Positions 35,214-44,181 of a stretch of 64,000 nt of DNA are shown one piece after another (positions within the stretch are counted from its first letter, which is position 1; the number at the start of each line of letters is the position of its first letter). The DNA lies in the NCBI RefSeq assembly GCF_000023585.1, contig NC_012914.1, forward strand, positions 272,001-336,000. The letters run 5' to 3'. Both the position numbers and the translations under genes were made by a program. The notes under the pieces were generated by a model, which was not told where the DNA came from, made no database searches, and worked only from the letters and a program-made list of their open reading frames with translations. The DNA is from Paenibacillus sp. JDR-2. Lineage in GTDB: Bacteria; Bacillota; Bacilli; Paenibacillales; Paenibacillaceae.

Positions 35214-36074
35214 ATGAGTGCGATGCACGATATCGGGCTGGTACTGGAAGGCGGCGGCATGCGGGGCGTGTATACGGCCGGCGTGCTGGAGTATTTTTCG
35301 GAGCATAACGTGTATTTCCCTTATATGATCGGAGTGTCGGCGGGGGCTTGCATGGGGGCGAGTTATCTGTCGAGGCAGCTTGGGCGCAACCGGACCGTCA
35401 ATGTGGAATGGGTAAGCGATCCGCGGTATATCTCTTGGAAAAACCTTTGGAAGAAGGGGCAGCTCTTCGGCATGGACTTTATCTTCGACGAGATTCCGAA
35501 TAAGCATGTGCCGTTTGATTACGCGGCTTTCGAGCGGAGCCCGGAGGAGTTCGTCATTGGTACAACCGACTGCGAGACGGGTGAGACGGTCTATTACCGG
35601 AAAAGCGAACCGGACTTCGACCTGCTGCAGCTGCTCCGGGCATCCAGCTCGCTTCCTTTTATCGCGCCGATTGCGGAATACGGCGGGCGGAAGCTGCTGG
35701 ACGGCGGGATCTCCGATCCGATTCCGCTCAGGATGGCTGAAAGCGACGGCTATAAGCGCAATCTGCTTATTCTGACGAGGAACGGGGACTACCGGAAATC
35801 GACCGGCAAGTTCAGCTGGATCGTGCAGCGCGCCTACCGGAAATATCCGAAGCTTGTGGAGCTCATGCTGGGGAGGCATAAACGGTATAACGGGACGCTG
35901 GATTACATCGCCGAGCAGGAGAAGAGCGGCGCGGTATTTGTGATTCGTCCGCAAGAGACGCTTACGGTGGGAAGAATGGAACGGGATCCGGCGAAGCTTG
36001 ATGCCTTGTACAAGCAGGGCTACGAGGATGCGAAGCGGATGATGCCGCAGCTGCGGAAATGGATGGAAGGCTAA
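35214..36074 (+). CDS. Patatin-like phospholipase (RssA type)
   Basis: A 286-residue serine hydrolase. The oxyanion motif GGGMRGVYTAGVLEYF, the nucleophile elbow GVSAG with Ser42, and the catalytic Asp163 in LLDGGISDPIP form the patatin Ser-Asp dyad. No signal peptide is seen, so it acts in the cytoplasm or at the inner face of the membrane, probably on phospholipids or other esters. GGGGGC/AGAAGG lies before the ATG. It stands 66 bp before the leader of the FusB-type gene but is not obviously linked to it. Confidence 0.9.
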   Translation: MSAMHDIGLVLEGGGMRGVYTAGVLEYFSEHNVYFPYMIGVSAGACMGASYLSRQLGRNRTVNVEWVSDPRYISWKNLWKKGQLFGMDFIFDEIPNKHVPFDYAAFERSPEEFVIGTTDCETGETVYYRKSEPDFDLLQLLRASSSLPFIAPIAEYGGRKLLDGGISDPIPLRMAESDGYKRNLLILTRNGDYRKSTGKFSWIVQRAYRKYPKLVELMLGRHKRYNGTLDYIAEQEKSGAVFVIRPQETLTVGRMERDPAKLDALYKQGYEDAKRMMPQLRKWMEG

Positions 36075-36084
36075 GCGGCAAGGA

Positions 36085-36114
36085 TTGCGGGCGGAGCCGA
36101 ATGTATTTTATAAT
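36085..36114 (+). promoter_or_regulatory. Promoter of the leader-peptide/FusB-type unit
   Basis: TTGCGG (36085-36090) and TATAAT (36109-36114) have an 18-nt spacer. The transcript would start near 36121, just before the leader ribosome site. Confidence 0.6.
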
Positions 36115-36139
36115 CGAGTAGTAAAGGGAGGCGGTAACA

Positions 36140-36193
36140 ATGGCAAATCAATTTGCCGGATTACGAATCAGCTTCATGCAGAGCCTGAATTAG
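36140..36193 (+). CDS. 17-residue leader peptide
   Basis: ATG at 36140 reads MANQFAGLRISFMQSLN and stops at 36193. GGGAGGCGG 5-7 nt upstream is a strong ribosome site, so translation is likely. The frame ends 120 bp before the FusB-type gene and just before a set of mutually exclusive helices. This is the layout of antibiotic-responsive leader peptides in which a stalled ribosome changes mRNA folding. No such leader can be judged by sequence alone, so the role is inferred. Confidence 0.6.
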   Translation: MANQFAGLRISFMQSLN

Positions 36194-36300
36194 GGGCGAT
36201 ACTTTGCATGGGGCGTACTTGAAGGATGGTCGCCCGGCTATCGTTTCTAATAATGGGCTTTGCACCTTATTTGAGAGTAAGTCGATCAAATAAAATAAGG
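36194..36300 (+). promoter_or_regulatory. Putative attenuator before the FusB-type gene
   Basis: GGGCGA (36194-36199) can pair with TCGCCC (36230-36235). The same CGCCC (36231-36235) can instead pair with GGGCG at 36211-36215. Downstream, CCTTATTTGA (36265-36274) pairs with TCAAA...TAAGG (36286-36300), and that 3' arm contains the AAGG of the Shine-Dalgarno. A ribosome held on the leader would cover the first GGGCG and switch pairings. The direct repeat CTTTGCA (36202 and 36258) is also present. The switch is inferred from base pairing only. Confidence 0.45.
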
Positions 36301-36313
36301 GGCTGACAAAGCA

Positions 36314-36967
36314 ATGAGTACACCATTTATTAGAAACCATCAACTGAATTTGATTAAGAAGCAAGTAGGAGAGCTGCAGAAGGCCTGCAGCACGGTATCC
36401 GATCTTAAGGTTATTGCATCCGTACGGTCAAACACGCCTTTTAAAGTGATGGAAGCATTCCCGGGGGCAACGGAGGCCGAGCAGCAACTGCTCGAAAGCT
36501 TTGCGACGTTAAATACCCCGCAGGAGTTTCAAGGTTACCTGAGGTCGCTTGAGGAATACGTGAAGCCGTTCGATACCGTCGAGGAGAAGCAGCTGAAGAA
36601 GCTGTTCCCGAAGGCCAAAAAGCTGAAGGTTCCCGATCTCGCGGCAATTGATCTGCGTTATGTGACTTATCTGGGCTGGACGGATATCGCAACGAATAAA
36701 ATGTATCTCGCGTATCATCTGAATGGCCGGCTTGTAGGCGTGGAAGGCAGATTTACGCCCGTGCAGAAGAAGAGCGTATGTTTTCTGTGCAACCGGCATG
36801 AGGAAGTGGCATTGTTCTCGGCCGTTACGAAGTCGAGACCGGCTAATGCTTCGCCGGATTACTACAAGGCCATCGGCAATTACATGTGCGTGAACAGCGA
36901 GAGATGCAACAACAATATTACCGATGTGACGGTGTTGGAACGGTTTATTTCCGATATCGTTCTTTAA
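36314..36967 (+). CDS. FusB/FusC-family elongation factor G-binding protein
   Basis: A 217-residue protein. The N-terminal helical domain (about 1-90) is followed by a C-terminal zinc domain with C156-x2-C159 (VCFLCNRHEE) and C192-x5-C198 (YMCVNSERC), the four-Cys site of FusB-type proteins. In staphylococci these proteins bind EF-G and free it from fusidic-acid-stalled ribosomes. Chromosomal homologues in Bacillales are not always resistance genes, so the role here is inferred. AAGGGG lies 8 nt before the ATG and overlaps a predicted hairpin. The preceding leader peptide supports drug-dependent control. Confidence 0.88.
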   Translation: MSTPFIRNHQLNLIKKQVGELQKACSTVSDLKVIASVRSNTPFKVMEAFPGATEAEQQLLESFATLNTPQEFQGYLRSLEEYVKPFDTVEEKQLKKLFPKAKKLKVPDLAAIDLRYVTYLGWTDIATNKMYLAYHLNGRLVGVEGRFTPVQKKSVCFLCNRHEEVALFSAVTKSRPANASPDYYKAIGNYMCVNSERCNNNITDVTVLERFISDIVL

Positions 36968-36979
36968 TCGAATAGAAAG

Positions 36980-37006
36980 AAGCCCGCCGGAGACGGCGGG
37001 CTTTTA
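36980..37006. terminator. Bidirectional terminator
   Basis: AAGCCCGCCG-GAGA-CGGCGGGCTT lies between the FusB-type gene and the convergent DUF4395 gene; the T-run is short. Confidence 0.8.
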
Positions 37007-37009
37007 CTG

Positions 37010-37474
37010 TTATTGGGATGCGGCTCTCGCTTTCGCGGCCCGGCGCAGCCGGAACTGCTTGTATTGGAAGTACATGAAGCAGCCGAGGCAGAAGCCGCTT
37101 AAGGCAGCCACAACGGCGGCAGTCAGCATGCCAAGAGCGATGTAAGACAGAACCGTCAACCCAAGATAATGGGCGGCAAGGGTGACGACAAGAAACAGAA
37201 TCACGAGCAGATTGTTAAAGCGCAGCAGCTCGCGGGCTTCGGTCCGCCGGCTCACCGGGAGCAAGGGCGAGAACAGGCGGACAAACAGGTTATATTTGAC
37301 TCCGTACGTACGGCTGACGAGCTGAACGGCCAGCGGCAGAATCAGAATCCACCACTGCTGGGTCAAAACCGTTGCGATCACGCTTAACAGAATGCCAAGC
37401 TGATTGCCGCGGACGCGGTGCAGGGGCACTTCATCCACACATTCGTAACTGAGGTTAACGGTAGGCCGAGACAT
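37010..37474 (-). CDS. DUF4395 family membrane protein
   Basis: A 154-residue protein with about four helices. The N-terminus VNLSYECVDEVPLHRVRGNQLG is the family hallmark (V-D-E-x-x-x-R-x-x-G-x-Q-x). The middle carries RLFSPLLPVSRR, typical of the cytoplasmic loop. Function is not known. GGAGGATTTAT precedes the ATG. It is monocistronic and ends at the terminator shared with the FusB-type gene. Confidence 0.8.
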   Translation of the reverse strand: MSRPTVNLSYECVDEVPLHRVRGNQLGILLSVIATVLTQQWWILILPLAVQLVSRTYGVKYNLFVRLFSPLLPVSRRTEARELLRFNNLLVILFLVVTLAAHYLGLTVLSYIALGMLTAAVVAALSGFCLGCFMYFQYKQFRLRRAAKARAASQ

Positions 37475-37665
37475 ATAAATCCTCCATTCACGCGAAATAG
37501 TTTTACGTGACGACTGTTCCCAGTATATAATAATTCATAGTTTTCGGGTAGGGATTTATAAATATAATTTAGGATTATTTTGCGATTGACGCTCTTTCCA
37601 AAACTCTTTACAATGAAGCAGGCGCAATTTTGCTCGGCTTGTGACTGGAGGTTAACAAGAAGCTC

Positions 37666-38124
37666 ATGAACTTGAAAACAATCGCACTATGCCTTTACGT
37701 AATGCTTATTTACTGGCTTTCCCTGCATTTCAGCTTTCTGGATACGCTGTTCTTCCCGACCCTTGGCGCATTTAGCTTTCTCTTTATCTCCCGCTCGTCA
37801 ACGATAGCGGAAGTGGGAAGAGTCACCTTTGGCGCAGTTATCTCCTCTGCCATTGGAACAGTGCTGTACTACATTTATCCAAGCCCGATTTCGCTGTTTA
37901 TTAACGTAGTTATTACAATCTGGCTAATTAATAAATTCAAGTGGAATGCTCCGCCGATTGTGGCCGTAGCGCTAATTCCGTTTTTCTCGCACTCTGCCCA
38001 CCATTGGTTTATCCCGGTGTCCGTCTGCGCGGCGCTGCTTGGTCTGATGCTTGTGCTGTACGTTGTCCAGCAAATCGAGAGCAGACGTTCGCAGGTATAC
38101 GAATCCGAATCCACGGCCGCTTAA
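37666..38124 (+). CDS. HPP-like small membrane protein
   Basis: A 152-residue protein with about four helices. Its first half ends in FFPTLGAFSFLFISR and the second has NAPPIVAVALIPFF, a layout like the HPP family of membrane proteins (some of which transport nitrite). The assignment is tentative. The ATG at 37666 has only a weak AGAAG site; a GGAGG lies 14 nt upstream without a better start. A tail of Ser/Glu residues ends the protein. Confidence 0.6.
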   Translation: MNLKTIALCLYVMLIYWLSLHFSFLDTLFFPTLGAFSFLFISRSSTIAEVGRVTFGAVISSAIGTVLYYIYPSPISLFINVVITIWLINKFKWNAPPIVAVALIPFFSHSAHHWFIPVSVCAALLGLMLVLYVVQQIESRRSQVYESESTAA

Positions 38125-38240
38125 GGCAGGTGGATTTTTTGTGGTCATTTGGAATCCGTCATGGACAAATCATGGCGATAGTAGTAGCTTAGTAGGTAGT
38201 TTAGGCTTCACCAATTCAACAAGAAAAATGAGATGATGAT

Positions 38241-39638
38241 ATGGGTATAGGACGACCCAGACTGAGAGGGAAGCATGAGGCTTTCCTGGAAAAGCACTTC
38301 ACGGGAGTGTCGATTGATTACCGGCAAATTATTGCCTTGTTTATTCCGATTTTGATTGACCAGGCGTTTCTCGTTGGCCTCAACCTGGTGAATACGGCAA
38401 TGGTCAGCTCGTCTGGCGTGGACGCGGTCAGTGCCGTCAACATGGTCGATTCGCTGAACATCTTCCTGATCAGCGTTTTTATCGCCGTATCGACCGGGGG
38501 AACGGTTGTTGTTGCGCAATACAAAGGCAGCGGCAATCATCAGATGGTATCGAAGTCTGCGGCGAGCTCCGTCTCGTCGGTTACGCTTGTCGCTTTTGCA
38601 ATCAGCCTGATTGTTGTGGTGTTCCATAGCCAGATGCTCAATCTGCTGTTTGGAGCGGCTTCGCCGGAGGTATTCCAGGAGGGGCGGACGTATCTGATCG
38701 GCAGCGGCTTGTCTTACGTCGGCATCGCGATGATGGAGGCGGTATGCGGGGCGCTTCGCGGTATCGGAAGAAGCCGGGCATCGCTGATGCTGTCGCTTGT
38801 CATGAACCTGACGTACGTGCTGCTCAACATCGTCTTTATTAACCTGATGAATATGGGCGTGCTGGGGCTGGCCATCTCCGTCAATATTTCGCGGTATGCG
38901 GCAGCTATTCTGGCCATTGTCTACCTCGTAAAGATTGATACGAGCCTGAGACTTCGCCTTCGGGATATGCTGTCGGTCAATTTTTCGATGCTTCGGAAAA
39001 TCCTGTTCGTTGGACTGCCGTTTGCGGCAGAGCAGATGTTCTTTAACGGCGGCAAAATCGTTACCCAAACGTTTGTCGTTGGTCTGGGTACCTTTGCTAT
39101 CGCAACCAACGCGATTAGCGGCTCGCTCGCCAACGTGCTGCAGATTCCGTCCAATGCGCTGGCTATTACCGCGATTACGGTTATTGGCCAATGCATGGGG
39201 CAGCGAAATATCGAGGATGCCCGGAAGTTCACACGATCCTTCCTGTGGTTGTCCACGGCTTGCCTGTTCGTGATGGCTTGTCTAATGCTGCCGCTCTTTT
39301 ATCCGCTGGTTGGGCTGTTCCATCCTCCGGCTGAGATTGTGGACGATATCCTCATCATTACGATTATTAATGCACTTATGCAGGTTGTGTTCTGGTCCAT
39401 CAGCTTTATCATGCCGTCGGCCCTCCGGGCGGCGGGCGACTCGAAGTTTACGTCGGTCGTATCGCTGCTGTCGATGTGGCTGTTCCGTATTGTGCTTGGT
39501 TATCTGCTCGCGATCGTATTCGACTTCGGCATTATCGGAGTCTGGCTTGCGATGAACCTCGAGTGGGGCGTAAGGGGAGCTATCTTCCTCTGGCGCTTCC
39601 GCGGCAAGAAGTGGTACCGGCACCGGTTGATTGACTAG
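38241..39638 (+). CDS. MATE family efflux transporter
   Basis: A 465-residue transporter with 12 predicted helices in two related halves. Typical MATE features are the NTAMVSSSGVDAVSAVNMVDSL region (quoted in part), GxVxxAQYKGSGN in the first half, and the same type of GQCMGQRNIEDA in the second (conserved G-Q-x-x-G). Such proteins export cationic drugs by Na+ or H+ antiport. The ribosome site before the ATG is weak. A strong terminator follows. Confidence 0.9.
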   Translation: MGIGRPRLRGKHEAFLEKHFTGVSIDYRQIIALFIPILIDQAFLVGLNLVNTAMVSSSGVDAVSAVNMVDSLNIFLISVFIAVSTGGTVVVAQYKGSGNHQMVSKSAASSVSSVTLVAFAISLIVVVFHSQMLNLLFGAASPEVFQEGRTYLIGSGLSYVGIAMMEAVCGALRGIGRSRASLMLSLVMNLTYVLLNIVFINLMNMGVLGLAISVNISRYAAAILAIVYLVKIDTSLRLRLRDMLSVNFSMLRKILFVGLPFAAEQMFFNGGKIVTQTFVVGLGTFAIATNAISGSLANVLQIPSNALAITAITVIGQCMGQRNIEDARKFTRSFLWLSTACLFVMACLMLPLFYPLVGLFHPPAEIVDDILIITIINALMQVVFWSISFIMPSALRAAGDSKFTSVVSLLSMWLFRIVLGYLLAIVFDFGIIGVWLAMNLEWGVRGAIFLWRFRGKKWYRHRLID

Positions 39639-39650
39639 CTTAAATAGATA

Positions 39651-39681
39651 AAGCCTCCAGCTTATGCTGGAGGCTTTTTTG
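39651..39681 (+). terminator. Rho-independent terminator of the MATE gene
   Basis: AAGCCTCCAGC-TTAT-GCTGGAGGCTT is followed by TTTT. Confidence 0.93.
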
Positions 39682-39718
39682 TTACGGTGCTGACGTTGGG
39701 CGGGGGGTGAGGCTCCGC

Positions 39719-39958
39719 TTAAGTCCACGCCCAGAAGAAGCCGTCCCGGTCCCAAGCGACCCGTCCTTTATGCAGCTTGCGGAATGCCTTCTTCACTTCC
39801 TTTTCCAAGGAGACATTCCCGTTCTCGTTCACGAAGATATACTGCTCGCCAAATTGCTGCTTAACATGTTCGATCGCTTCTTCCTGGCGCAGCATCCCTC
39901 TAAATTTAATCTCATTAACCATCCACTCCGCGATGTGCTGCTCGGTTGTTGTTTCCAC
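39719..39958 (-). CDS. Small hypothetical protein, about 79 residues
   Basis: A short, highly charged alpha-helical protein (METTTEQHIAEWMVNEIKF...EEAIEHVKQQFGEQYIFVNENGNVSLEKEVKKAFRKLHKGRVAWDRDGFFW, quoted in parts). The pattern of one helix bundle plus a short strand pair suggests a small DNA- or protein-binding domain, but I do not recognise the family. GGAGG lies 12 nt before the GTG at 39958. The longer frame to 40024 is rejected because it runs through TATAAT (39995-40000 on the minus strand). Confidence 0.65.
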   Translation of the reverse strand: METTTEQHIAEWMVNEIKFRGMLRQEEAIEHVKQQFGEQYIFVNENGNVSLEKEVKKAFRKLHKGRVAWDRDGFFWAWT

Positions 39959-40075
39959 GTTCTTATGCGACCTCCAATACCTGATTGGAGTTATTATATC
40001 ATAGTGACGGAATGCCTTGTTCAAATGCCGGATTCTCCGGGCGTCAGCTCGCCACTCTGATTACCCACCTTGTTG

Positions 40076-40131
40076 GCGATCATTCATGCTGAACAGTGAG
40101 TCTAGCCTCACTGCTCAGCATGAATGATCGC
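40076..40131. repeat. Long palindrome at the edge of the CTCACT array
   Basis: A 25-nt arm (GCGATCATTCATGCTGAACA + GTGAG) is followed by a 6-nt loop and its complement with one mismatch. The sequence ends the array that follows and contains the same AGTGAG/CTCACT core. There is no T-run, so it is not a plain terminator. Confidence 0.8.
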
Positions 40132-40139
40132 TCGAAGTA

Positions 40140-41515
40140 TGTATGAGCGCGGAAAAGCTCACTAACAGTGAGGCATCCCGCCGTAAAGCGATGTTCGAAG
40201 CAGCTCCAAGTGCGAAATAGTGAGTATCTCTGCCTAATGCGCACGTTGCTCCTCACTAACTATGAAGCTAGCCTCACTATTGCGCGAAAATGCCCGCCTG
40301 AGGCACATTTGAGCGCGAAACGCCTCACTAATTAGTGAGGCATCTTCACTGTTATGCAGTAATGCCCGGCCGGAGGCGCGTTTGAGCGCGAAATGCCTCA
40401 CTAATTTAGTCAGTATCTTCACTATTGTGCGGAAATGCTCGTCCGAGGCATGTATGGCGCGGAAAAGCTCACTAACAGTGAGGCATCCCGCCGTAAAGCG
40501 GCGCTCGAAGCAGCTCCAAGCACGAAATAGTGAGTATCTCCGCCTAATGCGCACGTTGCTCCTCACTAACAATGAAGCTACCCTCACTGTTGCGCGAAAA
40601 TGCCCGCCTGAGGCACATTTGAGCACGAAATGCCTCACTAATAAGTGAGGCATCTTCACTGTTATGCAGTAATGCCCGGCCGGAGTCGCGTTTGAGCGCG
40701 AAATGCCTTACTAATTTAGTCAGTATCTTCACTATTATGTGGAAATGCTCGTCCTAGGCATGTATGGCGCGGAAAAGCTCACTAACAGTGAGGCATCCCG
40801 CCGTAAAGCGGTGCTCGAAGCAGCTCCAAGTGCGAAATAGTGAGTATCTCCACCTAATGCGCACGTTGCTCCTCACTAACAATGAAGCTCGCCTCACTAT
40901 TGCGCATAAATGTTCGTTCGATGTACGTATCAGCGCGGAATGCCTCACTATTATGTGGAAATGCTCGTCCGAGGCATGTATGAGCGCGGAAAAGCTCACT
41001 AACAGTGAGGCATCCCGCCGTAAAGCGGTGTTCGAAGCAGCTTCAAGCACGAAATAGTGAGTATTTCTGCCTAATACGCACGTTGCTCCTCACTAACAAT
41101 GAGACTAGCCTCATTGTTGATCAAAAATGTCGCCTAAAGTATGTTATGAACGCGGAAAAGCTCACTAACAGTGAGGCATCCCGCCGTAAAGCGGTGCTCG
41201 AAGCAGTTTCAAGCACGAAATAGTGAGTATCTCCGCCTAATGCGCACGTTGCTCCTCACTAACAATGAGACTAGCCTCACTACTGATCAAAAATGTCGCC
41301 TGAAGCACGTTATGAACGCGGAAAAGCTCACTAACAGTGAGGCATCCCGCCGTAAAGCGGTGCTCGAAGCAGCTCCAAGTCCGAAATAGTGAACATCTCC
41401 ACCTAATGCATACGTTGCTCCTCACTAACTATGAAGCTACCCTCACTGTTGCGCGAAAATGCCCGCCCGAGGCATGTTTTAGCACGAAATGCCTCATTAA
41501 TCAGTGAGGCAACCT
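40140..41515. repeat. 1.4-kb array of CTCACT/AGTGAG palindromic units
   Basis: A composite unit begins GGAAAAGCTCACTAACAGTG and recurs at 40151, 40461, 40771, 40988, 41154 and 41320. Spacings are 310, 310, 217, 166 and 166 bp, so shorter copies are deletion derivatives of the 310-bp unit. The units hold many dyads such as CTCACT-AAC-AGTGAG and GCCTCACTAATTAGTGAGGC. Open frames through the array on both strands are frame-shifted from copy to copy because no period is a multiple of 3. The rest of the interval to 41676 shows nothing else. Confidence 0.92.
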
Positions 41516-41676
41516 CATAAGTTATTTGCAATTAAGCTACTCCAAGTTAACCGCGGATAACCGGCGGGTGAATGGAAGGCGTCAAGGTTGGAGGTTGGCG
41601 GATGGAATAGAGGTGGGCAAAGTTAGGTGTATATGCAATACGCGGGCTGCGAGTATTGGAAGAATCGGCATAAGAA

Positions 41677-41706
41677 AAGCCGCCTTCTCGAGTGAGAATG
41701 CGGCTT
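41677..41706 (-). terminator. Rho-independent terminator of the 41.7-kb gene
   Basis: AAGCCGC-TTCTC-GAGT-GAGAA-GCGGCTT (one mismatch) is followed on the minus strand by TTTTCTTA. Confidence 0.8.
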
Positions 41707-41726
41707 AAAGTTTAATCCCCTTAATC

Positions 41727-42161
41727 TTATCGCTGGATCGGTTCGATCCGGTACGAGCCAGGCACACCATCAACCGGCTGGATGGACCAGCCGAAGGACA
41801 ACGCCGTCTTTACGCGCTCCAGCTGTTCTGGCGTAAGCTGTGCGGTTACGGCTTCTTGCCCGGCTTCAAGTTCGAGCTGAGGCTCATCGCCGAAGGCGAC
41901 CCAAATCCAGCTGCGGAGGCCGCGTACGGTATTGTACTTGATCTGGTAGCCGCTGCGGACAGCCGCTTCAAACGTCTCCGGCTCTTTCTCGGCAAAAGCC
42001 GCGAGATCGCCATAGTTGAATTGGAAGATGCTATCATCCGTCGGGAGATCGGCTCCCGCCTTTACTTTGGCAATAATCTCGTCATCCGACCAGCCATGTC
42101 CCTTGCGAAGAGACTCCACAAGCAATGCATCCCATTGCGACAGCTTTACGATATTCGTCAT
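41727..42161 (-). CDS. Conserved hypothetical protein, 144 residues
   Basis: An acidic soluble protein with no recognised family. Features are a start helix (LSQWDALLVESLRKGHGWSDDEIIAKV), a phenylalanine/Glu-rich middle, the strand-like GYQIKYNTVRGLRSWIWVAFG, and an ending in GSYRIEPIQR. A helix-strand alternation suggests a compact alpha/beta domain. AGGGAGG lies upstream. It ends 39 bp after the oppF stop on the same strand, so it could be read through from the opp operon. Confidence 0.6.
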   Translation of the reverse strand: MTNIVKLSQWDALLVESLRKGHGWSDDEIIAKVKAGADLPTDDSIFQFNYGDLAAFAEKEPETFEAAVRSGYQIKYNTVRGLRSWIWVAFGDEPQLELEAGQEAVTAQLTPEQLERVKTALSFGWSIQPVDGVPGSYRIEPIQR

Positions 42162-42200
42162 TTGGTTTCAGCCTCCCTTAACTTAGCTCTATTAATTATC

Positions 42201-43106
42201 TTACGGTAAAGCGACCCAATGCCCCGGACGTACTTCACGCAGCACCGCAGCTTCTTCAGTGGCAGCATCCGGCGTATAGATCACCCGTTCAACGACAGCG
42301 CGCGGATCCGGTATCGGAATCGCGGACAGCAGCGCCTTCGTATACGGGTGAAGAGGATTTTCGTACAACTCATCGCTGTCCGCAATCTCTACGAGCCGTC
42401 CGTGATACATCACGCCAATCCGGTCGGAAATATGCCGTACCATGGATAGGTCATGAGCAATAAACAAATAGGTCAGACCGAATTCAGCCTGTAAATCTTC
42501 AAGCATGTTAACAACCTGTGCTTGCACGGACACGTCGAGCGCCGAGATCGGCTCGTCGCAGACCACGAAATCCGGGCGTACCGACAACGCGCGCGCAATG
42601 GAGATCCTCTGGCGCTGGCCGCCGCTGAATTCATGCGGATACCGGTATAAATGCTCGCGCTTCAGACCTACCCTCTCGAGCAGCGAAGCGATAACTTCTT
42701 TTCGTTCCTCTACATTCTTGTACAGACCGTGGATGTTCATCGGTTCGCCGATCAAATCCAGCACGCTCATGCCGGGATTAAGAGACGAGTAGGGATCCTG
42801 GAAAATGGATTGAATGCGCCGTCGGAAAGGCTTCAGCGCTTTCTCGCCAAGCTTCGAGATATCCTGGCCGTCGAACTTGACCGTCCCATCCGTGTAATCG
42901 TACAACCGCAGTATAGAGCGGCCAACGGTGGATTTACCGCTGCCGGATTCGCCAACAAGGCCAAACGTCTCGCCTTTATTGATCCGGAAGCTTACGCCGT
43001 CAACGGCCTTCAGTACTTCCGATGTGCGGCCCCAGGCGTCGCGGCTCTTCACAAAATGCTTTTTCAGCTGTTGGACATCCACCAGCACTTTTTTATCCTC
43101 TGACAC
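42201..43106 (-). CDS. oppF: Oligopeptide ABC transporter ATPase OppF
   Basis: A 301-residue ABC ATPase. Walker A is GESGSGKST, the signature is [14 protein letters not shown], and Walker B is [12 protein letters not shown]. The C-terminal extension ([20 protein letters not shown]) is typical of the Opp/Dpp ATPases. The start is a GTG at 43106 (MSEDKK), which overlaps oppD by 14 nt, so the two are translationally coupled. With OppD it powers peptide uptake. Confidence 0.92.
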   Translation of the reverse strand: MSEDKKVLVDVQQLKKHFVKSRDAWGRTSEVLKAVDGVSFRINKGETFGLVGESGSGKSTVGRSILRLYDYTDGTVKFDGQDISKLGEKALKPFRRRIQSIFQDPYSSLNPGMSVLDLIGEPMNIHGLYKNVEERKEVIASLLERVGLKREHLYRYPHEFSGGQRQRISIARALSVRPDFVVCDEPISALDVSVQAQVVNMLEDLQAEFGLTYLFIAHDLSMVRHISDRIGVMYHGRLVEIADSDELYENPLHPYTKALLSAIPIPDPRAVVERVIYTPDAATEEAAVLREVRPGHWVALP

Positions 43107-44124
43107 GGGCAGCGCTCCCTTCGATTTCCGGATGGCGCGCTAATTCAGCCTGAATCTCGGCATCGTTCAGCCAGCAGAGGGCACGATGGCCTTCGCCGAT
43201 CTGAAAATGAGGCGGAAGCTCCGCGCATTTCGGCATCGCATGCGGACAGCGTTCCATAAACGGACAGCCCGGCGGCGGGTCGAGCAGATCCGGCGGGGAG
43301 CCTTCAATCGGCACCAGACGTTCGCGCGAGCCGCCTTGCCGCTGCGGTACCGAACGCAACAGACCCTGCGTGTACGGATGCTTGGAGTTATAGAAAATAT
43401 CTTCAACCGTTCCTTCTTCCATGACCATGCCGCCGTACATCACGATAACGCGGCTGCATACCTGGGCGACTACGCCAAGGTCGTGGGTAATTAACGCGAT
43501 AGAAGCGCTGGTCTTAGCTTTCAATTCCTTCAGCAGATCGAGAATCTGTGCCTGAATAGTTACGTCGAGAGCCGTTGTTGGTTCATCGGCGATCAGGAGC
43601 TCCGGCTGACAGGATAACGCCATTGCGATCATAACGCGCTGACGCATGCCGCCGCTGAATTCATGCGGATATTGCTGGACGCGGCGCTCAGGTTCGTTAA
43701 TACCGACCTGACGGAGCATTTCAATGGCTTCTTTCAGCGCGGCTTCCTTGCTTAGACCGCGATGCCTGCGGATAACCTCCGTCATCTGATCGCCAATTTT
43801 CTTAACCGGATTAAGCGAGGTCATGGGATCCTGGAATACCATCGCGATCCGGTTGCCCCGAATCTGGCGCCATTTGCGTTCTGGCAGGTCGTTCAACTTC
43901 TCGCCGGCAAAGGTTATGTCGCCGCTTATAATCTCGCCCGGAGGCGGAATCATCGCCATAATCGCTTTGGCGGTGACGCTCTTGCCGCTGCCGGATTCGC
44001 CAACGATGCCGATCGTCTCGCCTTGATCGATATGAAGGCTGACGCCGCGAACCGCTTTATTTTCTCCGCTGCGGGTATGGAATGATACTTGTAGGTTATT
44101 GACGGTTAGCAGCCTGTCTGCCAT
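43093..44124 (-). CDS. oppD: Oligopeptide ABC transporter ATPase OppD
   Basis: A 343-residue ABC ATPase. Walker [10 protein letters not shown], signature [14 protein letters not shown] and Walker [13 protein letters not shown] are present. The C-terminal region ends with [19 protein letters not shown], the Cys-rich Opp-type iron-sulfur or zinc motif, present in OppD/DppD. It is the paired ATPase of OppF. Its start lies 57 bp after the oppC stop. Confidence 0.93.
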   Translation of the reverse strand: MADRLLTVNNLQVSFHTRSGENKAVRGVSLHIDQGETIGIVGESGSGKSVTAKAIMAMIPPPGEIISGDITFAGEKLNDLPERKWRQIRGNRIAMVFQDPMTSLNPVKKIGDQMTEVIRRHRGLSKEAALKEAIEMLRQVGINEPERRVQQYPHEFSGGMRQRVMIAMALSCQPELLIADEPTTALDVTIQAQILDLLKELKAKTSASIALITHDLGVVAQVCSRVIVMYGGMVMEEGTVEDIFYNSKHPYTQGLLRSVPQRQGGSRERLVPIEGSPPDLLDPPPGCPFMERCPHAMPKCAELPPHFQIGEGHRALCWLNDAEIQAELARHPEIEGSAARVRG

Positions 44125-44181
44125 CTAACGTTCACTCCTTTCGGAAGGGCGCGGGCCAGGGTAGGAAGGGGATCCCTTCGA

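Noticed and set aside
36140..36193. Truncated remains of a larger gene instead of a leader peptide
   Set aside because: The frame has its own promoter and strong ribosome site, and no homologous coding sequence follows in any frame before the FusB-type gene.
39959..40024. N-terminal extension of the 39.7-kb protein
   Set aside because: The extension reads through a TATAAT promoter box and has no ribosome site; the GTG at 39958 is preferred.
40210..41425. Several 60-140-residue proteins on both strands with repeated sequence
   Set aside because: They are translations of the CTCACT array. Periods of 310, 217 and 166 bp shift the frame at every copy, both strands are open, and there are no ribosome sites.
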